From NCBI GenBank assembly GCA_034231615.1, contig CM067317.1, positions 84,501 through 148,500 on the forward strand: DNA of 64,000 nucleotides, in the 5' to 3' direction. Position 1 is the first letter of the stretch; every line of letters begins with the position of its first letter. A program made the translations under genes and the position numbers. Positions 55,235 to 64,000 of the stretch are shown here, one piece after another. Under the pieces are notes generated by a model. The model made no database searches, was not told the origin of the DNA, and saw only the letters and a list, made by a program, of their open reading frames with translations. Source of the stretch: Meghimatium bilineatum (Eukaryota; Mollusca; Gastropoda; Stylommatophora; Philomycidae).

Positions 55235-55344
55235 GAAAGATGAAAATGTTGTCATGGTTAAGATAAACGTTCGAGAGATGAAAATATATCCGGGGTTGAG
55301 ACACAAACGTTTGCGAGATTAAAATGTTGTCGGGGTTAAGATAA
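55235..55344 (+). repeat. 40-bp minisatellite, first segment
   Basis: Units of gttaagataacaaacgtttg then agagatgaaaatgttgccgg. The same array continues at 58046-58220 and 60808-61015. Confidence 0.85.
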
Positions 55345-58045
55345 TTCTTCTTCTTCTTCTTCTTTCGTTCACTTGAAACATGTCTATATCTGTAATTCTG
55401 TATCCTTAATAAAATTCACTGTCTTTTGTACTTCATACAGTGTCCCATAGAGTTTTGATTCCAGTGTTGTTTCCTCTGGCCAATATGTCTGCCTCAGCGT
55501 TTCATGCTCAGAACACTCTTGAAGTATATGTTTGGCACTCTGTGCTACCTGTCCACATGTACACATGGCTGTGTTGCCAATCTTGAACTTTGTATACATG
55601 TGACTGCGGAGTCGGTTGTGTCCTGTTCTGAGACGTAGAATTATAACTTGTTCTGGTCTGTTCATAATATGATAGTCATCTTGTGTTGGTGTTTGTGGCT
55701 TTCTTATTGACTTGATCATCTGTTTTTTCTGATGGTAGGTGATTGGTATATCTGGTTGGTCTTCGGCAGCACCTTCCTTAGCCAGTTGGCCTGCTTTTTC
55801 ATTTCCTGGTATTCCACAGTGAGAGAGTATCCACTGCATGGTTACCATATACTGGTAAGACAATTCATTAAGTAGTTTTTGCAAGTCTGTTAGTTTTGCA
55901 GACTGGAGAGCTTGAAGCACTGACCTTGTGGATATTCCTCATCCAGGAAACTGAGGGTGACTGTCCTTCGCTGCACACTGTTCTGTTCGTCGTCGCTAAG
56001 TATTCCTTTCATATGGGTCTGAGTGTATATTGGCATTCCATGTCTTTCACTCCACGGGGTTTGTTCTGGTACAGACCTTAAGGGGCTGTCAACTTCAGGT
56101 AGGTCTGTAAGTTGTCTACAGTGTTGTTTAGCTTGATGGATAAAGCTGCTTCTTTTCAGTCGCTCCATTGCTAGATTTTGGAATCTTTCCTTCATTGGAT
56201 GACTTGGCATACACTGAAACTTTTCTGCCTGAATTAGTACTTTTGTGTCTCTGCGTTCGCCAAGTGTTAGCATTCTTCCCATTTTCTGCATCTCTGCTAT
56301 GGGTGTTGATTTCATTGCTCCCAACATTATTCTAAGTGCCTAGTTTTGCACTTTATCTAGATCTTGTAATGTGGTGTTTGATGCAGAACACCATGCAGGT
56401 GAACCATATTCCAGGTGTGGTCTTATGCCTTGCTGGTAAACTTTACTGAGTATATTCCCACTGGCTCCTCATGTGGTTCCACTTAGTTTTCTCAGGATAA
56501 CTAACTTCCTCCTGGCTTTTGTTATTGCTTTGTTTATGTGCTGCTTCCATATCAGTTTATCATCAAAAGTAACTCCGAGGTATGTGGGTTGTTTGTCTTC
56601 TTTTAAGAGTTCTCCATCTATTTTGATATGGCCGGCTTTTTGTTTTGGTGAGAGGGTAAAGAGTGTAGTGCTGCACTTATCTGTGTTAATGCTGACGCAC
56701 CATCTATTAGCCCATAAGGTTAGAGCATCGATAGCTCTTTGTATTTGTTTAGTGGCCACTGTCGCATGTTCTTCCGTGCACCATATCACCAGGTCGTCAG
56801 CATACATTGCCACTTTGATCCTATGTGGTAGTTCAGCAACTAGGTCATTGATGTAAACCAAGAAAAGTGTGGGTGACAGGACTCCTCCCTGGGGGGACTC
56901 CATGACGCAGTAGAACTTTCTTGCTCTTGCGACCATCTAATTGTACCCTGGCTCTTCTATTATGCAGGTATGCTTTTATCCATTTGTACATTCGTGAGCT
57001 AACCCTGCAATTTCGCAATTTCTTTAGGAGCCCTTCTTTCCAGACCGTATCAAATGCTTTTCTGAGGTCTATCCATGCTGCTAGTACCAGTTTCTTATCT
57101 TGGAAGGCATCCTCAATCTCTTGGGAGAGGTAAGTTGCCTGATCTTCAGTAGAGTAGCGCTGTCTAAAACCTGCTTGCTGTGATACCAGAAGGTTTTCAC
57201 TTTCAAGGTACCACTGCATCCTAAGATTGATAATGCGTTCCATTGTTTTGCATAGACAGCTTGTGAGGCAGATGGGCCTGTAGTTGGAGACTGTGTTGCC
57301 ATCTTTTCCTGATTTGAGGAGTGGTATCATTATTGCTTCTCTCCACGCCTGTGGTACATTACCTGTGGACCAGCTTGTGTTAATGATCTGCAGTAGCTTT
57401 GCTCTTGCTGCAATTCCCAGGTTTCTAATCATTTCATTGGACACTCCATCAGCTCCAGGGGACTTTTTCATTTTCAATTTGGATATTGCATGGTCCAGTT
57501 CTCTCATTGTGATTGGTGCCTCCATGACTTCAGGTATAGGTTCTCCTGTTCAATGTTTTACTGGTGCTCTCGAACCTCCTGTTGTTTGTCTGGGCTGACT
57601 TTGATGTTATTGTCTTCTGCAAAGGAATCTGCAAAATAATCAGCTGCATGTTTACCTGTTAAAATGTTTCGATCTTTATAAAGTGTGATCCTGGTATTTC
57701 TCCCTGTACCTTCATCATTTAGTTGTTTTACAAGTTTCCATAATTTCCTAGTATCTCTTTCTAGGTTCAGCGACTCTGTTTTTTCTTTCCAGCTGCTCCG
57801 TCTGGCTTGTAACTTGGCTCTTTGAAATTTAGCCTTTGTTTGCTGATATTTGTTGTGAAGTTCTTGGCTAGGTCTGTTCTCGGCCTGCTGTCTAGATGTT
57901 TCCATCTCATTTTGCAGCTTTTCCAGTTCATTATTCCAGTAGGGTTTATAGTTCTTGCGTGCCCCCCTGGGTATGGTTTTACTAGCAGCATGTAGTATAC
58001 ATCTATTAAATTCACTCACTGCTCTATTGATGTCTTTGTCAAAGT
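55345..58045 (-). mobile_element. I-superfamily-like non-LTR element, 2.7 kb, 5' truncated, inserted in a minisatellite
   Basis: On the minus strand from 58045: a linker (NYKPYWNNELEKLQNEMETS), then RT. Motifs are LKMKKSPGADGVSNEMI, SNYRPICLTSCLCKTMERII, QQAGFRQRYSTEDQATYLSQ, AAWIDLRKAFDTVWKEGLLK and GVPPG. A frameshift at about 56900 leads to SPQGGVLSPTLFLVYINDLV and VAMYADDLVIWCTEEHA (YADD at about 56790), then INTDKCSTTLF and YLGVTFDDKLIWKQHI. An RNase H tail follows, MQWILSHCGIPGNEKAGQLA, with CTCGQVAQSAKHILQEC. The tail is GAA-type (55345-55365). The candidate duplication gttaagataa (55335-55344 and 58046-58055) is weakened because that motif is part of every array unit. The endonuclease is missing, with several stops and shifts. 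Confidence 0.9.
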
Positions 58046-58220
58046 GTTAAGATAATAAACGTTTGAAAGATTAAAAGATGAGGTTAAGATAACAATCATT
58101 GGAGAGATTAAAATGTTGCTGGGGTTAAGATAAATTAAAGATAAAATTCGAGAGATTAAAATGTTGTTGGGGTTAAGATAACAAACGTTGTAGAGATGAA
58201 AATATTGCCGGGGTTAATGA
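58046..58220 (+). repeat. 40-bp minisatellite, second segment
   Basis: It continues the array interrupted by the I-like element (gttaagataacaatcattgg, gttaagataacaaacgttgt). Units are more diverged than in the third segment. Confidence 0.85.
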
Positions 58221-59039
58221 AATCAGTTTGATTCCTATCTCATAGGTCCTCAATATATCTTCTGTTGTTCTTGAGGTGTCCTAATTCAAGACACATCAAT
58301 ATATATTATCTTCATCAGTATATTCTGGCTTCGTTAATATGTTAACTTCGTATATGACTTTGCGGTGGGTATTTCTCTCTCTCTATCTCGTAAGTATATA
58401 AGTGAGATCATATAGTGTTTCTTCTTTTTTATTCCTTCAATTATATTTTTGTCCTTGGCTCGTGATCTGTAATGACAGTCCCTTTTCTCATCCTCTGTCA
58501 TGCTCACGCTAGTGGTAGTACTGTTTCTGAATGTGATTCAGGGTCATGACCTCAAGAATTAAAGTTACAATAGAAGTTAACTAAGTAGACTAACTATCTA
58601 TGTTAAGAAAATAACCAACATCAATCCTGTCAATTACAGGTCTCATAGGATGTTTATTTTTTCATGTGGAATTACAACAATGAATTAAATCGATCTGTTC
58701 TATAATATCAAACAAAACATTTGGGTGACTTAGTTCACCCCAACACATTCTACTTGGAGAATCTCGTTGCGATTAAATTCATCAATTATATGATTCTGAT
58801 TTGTTGGGCAACCTCTCTTCTTAGAGGTAAATGAACAATAATGACGATTCCCATCTCTTCAATGAAATCAAATACTCTCTTACATTATAATATTTTCAAC
58901 CATTGTGTTATTTATGGTTGCGCGGGATGTGATACTGTAAATCAGTCATCAACAACCTCTGGCCTTTTCGTTGATTTATTCTCACTTCGATGAATATATA
59001 TTAGTAAGGATTTCTTCAATCATTTCAGATTAACAATAC

Positions 59040-59080
<41 letters not shown>

Positions 59081-60807
59081 CACAAATGAATTCAACTTAG
59101 TTGAATAGACGCTGGCAGACAGTGAAACCGAACAATTCGGAAGTCACTGATCTCACCCAAAATGCAGAAATAGTATCAGGTCGAAGGATGTTAGTGATAA
59201 TTCTAATCACTCTTCAGTACTTTTGGAATACTTCTCCAAAATAAGTATATGTTCTCAGCAATTCTTGTAGAGATAATAGGCTCCCAGCCTGTCTGCAAAC
59301 AATATGAGTATTCACATCTGACACCCTCAAAGATGGTGGATAATGAATTGATGCCTTGTTCTGGTTTCATTCAGTGAACTATCTTCTTGATGTTTTGATT
59401 AAACACCCAAGTTCATCAGAGGATAAATGTGTCCTCAGTAGATTGACATTCAAAATACCACTTCACATAAGGAAAGAGTTATCTTTCCGATTTGTAACTA
59501 CTTCAATATCTTGAACCTTCTTGATACAATTTAATGTCTATCATCACGCAGAGAATAATTATTGTTAACTCACATTTTGGGTTGTAAATAATAGCCACTC
59601 ATATGGGAGATATCAATGATATATGTACTATCAACTCTGGGCAGATTTTTCGTTCCAGTGTACACAGTGACCGTTGCTCTGCAATCGAGGTGTTTTCCGA
59701 CCTTTCGTAGGGTCACGTGATCTGAAGCTTCTTCCAGGTGGCGCGTGTTTGATTCCCTGGCGGAATGACCAAATATATATAGTCTCTGTATATAGTCTCT
59801 TTTAGAGTGGAGATCTTCGAATTCTGCTCTCACATTTTAAATAGGTGCTTATAGTCTCTTATATGGCAGAAGATTATTGTCTCTGCACAAAATTTGTAGT
59901 TCATATTAAACATACAATAACAATTCAGTTCTTACCGTGCAGTCTTCGAATTTGTTCCTTTGCATGAATTCACACATCTGCTTGACTTGCAGATTGAGAT
60001 TTTATTTCACTGCAATCAAGATAATTTCTTGAAGCTTTGTGTGTTAGCTTTGATCTTAATATATAATCACATAGAGTATAACAATTTAATTTTATCAAAA
60101 CAAGTGAACTCAATGTCTCTAGATTTCTCGTATCCAGAAATCACTTTGTAACTTTCACATCCTAGTAATAAACAATGATATAATATTTATATATAGTCTA
60201 CATAATGATTGTGAACATCCAGACAAGGAGTTATTGTGAGGTTCAGTTATAAATTTAGGAATATCTGTCCTGCTCAAAATCTAAACTGAAATTAATCCAA
60301 TTCTTGTCTTTGTTGTTGCCTTTTCCAACCGGCTTTTTGCAGCCGGTCTGTCATGTGACCTCCAAAGCGTATACGATTGGCTCCTCTTCGGGGGGGGGGG
60401 GGGGGTGGTTGTGGTTTCACACCTTTGTAGCTACTAAGTTCCAAATTCAATGTCAAATTTGATCAAGACAACTTGTTTTTGTCAAACTTCCACCTACTAT
60501 TTTTCATGAATTAATACTATCATGGGCAACTTTTGTCCTTGGCTAAATTTAATATTTATATGAAAATATAGCTTTACTTCTCAAACATCCTAGAAAGTAA
60601 ATTATGGTAACCTAATTGTATCTCCCACCTTCCTGTTTTTGTTATCGACCTTCCAAGCTTCGAGATCATTATCCATTATCGTTAACTCTATCAATAATTA
60701 CATTTCTACCCTCTCTCTCTCACACACAACTTTATACTTCCGTGGTCTGTTTTCTATCACTCCCTAGCGTAAATACTTCCTCTAATCTACTCTCTGGTTC
60801 AATCACT
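58221..60807. other. Unassigned sequence with simple repeats
   Basis: It contains a C run followed by (TC)n at 59039-59076 and a G run of about 15 at 60391-60405. No gene, exon or transposon domain is supported. If the host gene continues past exon 9, a final exon could lie here, but I could not pick one with a convincing acceptor and phase. Confidence 0.4.
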
Positions 60808-61015
60808 GTTATATTAAGATAAACGTTCGAGAGATGAAACTGTTGCCATGTTAAGATAACAAACGTTTGAGAGATGAAACTGTTGCCAGGTTAAGATAAC
60901 AAACTTTTGAGAGATGAAACTGTTGCCGGGTCAAGATAACAAACGTTCGAGAGATGAAAATGTTGCCGGATTACGATAACAAACGTTTGAGAGATGAAAC
61001 TGTTTCCAGGGTAAC
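60808..61015 (+). repeat. 40-bp minisatellite, third segment
   Basis: About five units of gttaagataacaaacgtttg then agagatgaaactgttgccag. Less diverged than the second segment. Confidence 0.9.
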
Positions 61016-61089
61016 AAATGTCTTATTCAATAACAAAATTGAGGTAAAATAATTCCGTAGTGAATGTATGTTGTAGCAAAAAGTAATTT

Positions 61090-61245
61090 AGAGATAGACA
61101 CACAAATAGAAAGAGACACAGAAATGGAACTGTAGATACACAGAAATGGAACTGTATATATGTAGAAATGGAACTGTATAGACACAGAAATGGAACTGTA
61201 GACACAGAAATTGAACTGTAGACACAGAAATTGAACTATACTTAA
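61090..61245 (+). repeat. 20-bp minisatellite, about eight units
   Basis: The unit is gacacagaaatggaactgta with small length changes. The reverse frames are open (FLCLYSSIS-like repeats) only because of composition. Confidence 0.9.
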
Positions 61246-61552
61246 CAAATATCTTACCATGATTTAGATTAGGCTTCATAATCCTGAAAATTGGAACATT
61301 CCTAAAGTTGCTCTACCTGGTATTCCGTCAAGGGGGTCTTGTGCGGGTTTTCGGATATTTCCAGACAAACAAACTGTCTCCCGTGGTCACTCTTAATTTT
61401 ATCATTCTCTGTGCATGTACATTGCCCATTTAGACTCCTTTTCATTATTTATCTTGTTTCCATGTCTGCTCTAATTAGATCATAACTTTTCCATTCACTA
61501 GAGCAATTCTCATCAATGTATCTACTCTATCATTGCAAGCAACTTACGCATG

Positions 61553-61690
61553 ACCATTGCAGAATTTACGTATAAGCTAAACAAGCTATAGCTTAGGGCC
61601 CCCACTGTTTTGGGTGCCCCCAAAACATTATATTTGGTACTGACATATAATATTTGGACTAAATATTATTAAGTCTAAATACGGCGCTGC
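61553..61690. mobile_element. MITE-like element, copy 3
   Basis: Starts cattgcagaatttacgtata then agctaaacaagctatagctt and agggcccccactgttttg, with a shortened interior. The right end (attaagtctaaatacggc) is degraded. Confidence 0.65.
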
Positions 61691-61889
61691 GTATGACCTG
61701 GGAAGTAGGTCTATATAATACTCGGCATACAGGCATTGTTGATAAGAGGCAGTCCACTCCTTTTCCATCCCTAACTTGTATATCTGGTGCAGTCTACTAT
61801 GTGGTTATTATTTAATTCATGTGTATGCCGTTTTGCATATTGTTGAAACCTTCTGTCCTCAATCAATAAATTTCATTCTATCTATTGTC

Positions 61890-62080
61890 TTATTTAGTAC
61901 TTTTGCTGCACAGCTTCGCAGGATTGAATGGTGATTTGTTTTTGGCCTATGGTATATTTGGTCGCCTGATATGCAGTAATATTGTGATGTCTTAAAATGT
62001 CTGTAACTCCTTCAATCCATCTTCTTTGTCTTCCTCAGTATCTAGCTGTTTCCATTTTCATTTTGTATGCTCCTGATGAG
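61890..62080 (-). mobile_element. Non-LTR C-terminal fragment
   Basis: The minus strand reads RRWIEGVTDILRHHNITAY then QATKYT and QITIQSCEAVQQKY. This resembles the last codons of a non-LTR ORF2. Only this end is visible. Confidence 0.5.
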
Positions 62081-62084
62081 CACC

Positions 62085-63690
62085 AGAAAGGAAAAAAACA
62101 CAGCATAGAGGAATATCAGAAAATACATCAGGAGGTTAGAGAGAAATGCAAAGTAGCAAAAGGAAGCTGACTGAACAAGGAGTGTTCAGAAATTGAATAG
62201 CATTACAATCAAGGCACAACATTACTACATAAGCAAATTGATGTGAGGTAACATGAAAAAAAACGCAAATACAGGGAGTCTAAAATCTAAGATAGAGCAG
62301 GTGTTAATGGAAAAAGATCATATAGTACAGAGATGGTCAGAATATATCAAAGAACTTTACAATGACAATAGATCCGAGATACATATACAAGATAACAGTG
62401 AGGGTTCATTAATACTCGCAGCAGAAGTAAGGGAAGCCCTAAGACACATGAAATATAGCAACGCTCTAGGACAAGACAATATCGCAATTATGGAATTGGT
62501 AGCTTTAGATGACTTTGGAGTAGAAATAATCACTAAATTGCTGAATGGCGTATATAATAACGGACCATCGAATGTGAAGAACACCTTACAGTCAGTCTCA
62601 TGAGTCAAATAAAAATACTTCTAAGAATCATCATGAAGAGAGTGAAAAACATGCCTCTGTTTTATAGACTGCACAAAAGATATTTGATAAAGTTAAACAC
62701 AGTGAAGTTATACACATGCTAGAGAATTTGGACATTGATAGTAAGGATTTAAGAATCATCAAGAACATGTACTGGCAGCAAATAGCAGTAATAGTAGAAA
62801 ATCAATTATGTCCCTTTCAATGAATAAAACAGGAAGTTAGACAGAGTTGTATACTTTTACCAGACCAATTACCTTTATATTACAGCGAAAACATAATATG
62901 GTTGATATCCCAGGAATATCAGTGGGAGAACATAACATTGCTAAAAGTGAGGAAGACCTTCAAGAATTAATTAATGTAGTAGTCACAGAATGTAAACATA
63001 AAGGCATCTTCCTAAATATCAAGAAATCAGAAGCAATGGTTATTCTCAAAGAAACAAAATACCACAACTTTCAATATCAAAATGAATGATATAGTATTAA
63101 AACAGGTCCACCCATTTCAATATTTAGGTACAACGATTACAGCAGATGGAAGAAGTTCAACAGAAATAAGAAGCAGAATAGGGTAGGCAAAAAGAACATT
63201 CAGGAAAATGAAAAATATATTGTGTAATATAACCTTTTCATTAAGGTGAGAAAGAGAGTTCTGAAGTGCTATACTAACTCATGGATGTGAGTCTTGGACA
63301 ATAAACAAAGTGGAAAGTGGAAAATTAGAGGCAATGGAGATGTTGTTCTACAAAAAAATGCTGAGAATACCATGGACTGCAGGAAAAACTAATGTGGAAG
63401 TGTTGAGAGAGTCTAATGTGAAACGGACCTTATTCAATAATATATAAGAAAAAGACAATCTTAATTTCTTTTGGCCACTTCATGATACAGGGAGGTATGG
63501 AGAACATAGTCACAACAAGCAAGATTGAAGGCAAGAGAAACAGATAGGGACAACATGAGAAATATTATACAGTTTGACAACCTGGCACGGCAGGGAAACA
63601 ACAACGATCTTGATACATAATGCTAGAGATAGAGAGCTGTGGAAAGCCATGATCGCCCACGCAAGCCGGCATGGCACCAGATGACGATGA
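62085..63690 (+). mobile_element. Non-LTR family G relic, RT to 3' end
   Basis: On the + strand the element begins with HSIEEYQKIHQEVREKCKVA, the linker before RT. Then come IVQRWSEYIKELYNDNRSEI and VREALRHMKYSNALGQDNIA (an open frame to 62603). Broken RT follows, with FDKVKHSEVIHMLENLDIDS and KDLRIIKNMYWQQ. No YADD motif is left in frame. Then ISVGEHNIAKSEEDLQELIN, QYLGTTITADGRSSTEIRSR, LTHGCESWTINKVESGKLEA and MLRIPWTAGKTNVEVLRES. The end is RELWKAMIAHASRHGT before a stop at about 63680. It is heavily broken. Placement near RTE/BovB-like elements is by remembered pattern. Confidence 0.75.
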
Positions 63691-64000
63691 TCTCTGAGAG
63701 ATTATTAGACACAAATTAATGAACTAGATGATGTAGATATTTCATAAGCACACATGTATACATACCGTCACAGTCACACACAATATATATATATATATTT
63801 ACATACACACACACACATTACAAGATAGCAAAATACACATAACAACATGGTTCTTGAAATCCAAATTTAAAAATGTATGACCACACACAAGAATTCATCA
63901 GTCACGAATATCTTGAATATCTTGGTGCCAGATCTTGAGAATAATGAACATGATAGGTATATAACGTGACATTTGATTTATGATGCACTGAATTTTGTTT
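63691..64000. other. Unassigned end of window
   Basis: A short TA run lies at 63786-63799 and an ACAC run at about 63805-63817. Nothing else is recognised. Confidence 0.4.

Overview
This window looks like metazoan genomic DNA rather than bacterial or viral DNA. It is AT-rich, has almost no long conserved open frame, and is crowded with decayed retrotransposons and minisatellites. It shows GT-AG introns, and its retroelements are non-LTR, Penelope-like and Ty3/gypsy-like. The mixture (RTE-like and I-superfamily non-LTR elements with RNase H, Penelope-like elements with GIY-YIG) fits a lophotrochozoan, perhaps a mollusc. That assignment is inference, because no rRNA or mitochondrial marker is present.

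The main biological content is one host gene on the + strand that is easy to miss. It consists of nine short exons at 947-1072, 5170-5264, 17206-17293, 21555-21760, 25438-25641, 34217-34375, 44767-44950, 52651-52800 and 54726-55064. All eight junctions agree in reading phase (0, 2, 0, 2, 2, 2, 0, 0). Joined, they give 516 residues plus a stop. The predicted protein is a multi-pass membrane protein with a conserved-looking C-terminal block (GDAYHISTTNQ, then GGFVPF). I cannot name it. I recall similar uncharacterised proteins from lophotrochozoan genomes, but this is unverified. The 5' end lies outside the window and the 3' end is uncertain.

The introns are built from two materials. The first is minisatellites, several of which begin at or contain the splice sites: a 40-bp array repeats the exon 1 donor, a 15-bp duplication repeats the exon 4 donor, and arrays of about 50 and 43 bp flank exon 7 on both sides and repeat its acceptor and donor. 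The second is mobile elements. These include at least seven non-LTR families, I-superfamily fragments with RNase H, two Penelope-like copies, a Ty3/gypsy gag-protease relic, hAT-like elements, MITE-like elements and a short SINE-like element. Many insertions carry readable target site duplications of 8-12 bp and several are nested.

Layout: 0-5 kb exon 1, minisatellites and an I element split by an RTE copy; 5-17 kb exon 2, gypsy relic, non-LTR and Penelope relics; 17-26 kb exons 3-5 with a GC-rich 870-bp-period repeat block; 26-34 kb Penelope and RTE copies, SINE-like element and a 1.8-kb array; 34-45 kb exon 6, nested non-LTR elements, hAT relics and exon 7; 45-55 kb large 32-bp array, RNase H fragment, nested insertions and exons 8-9; 55-64 kb a 2.7-kb I-like element inserted in a minisatellite, then mostly unassigned sequence and one more non-LTR relic.

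Transposon family letters (A-G) are my own labels for copies that resemble each other within this window. Boundaries without a stated target site duplication are approximate.
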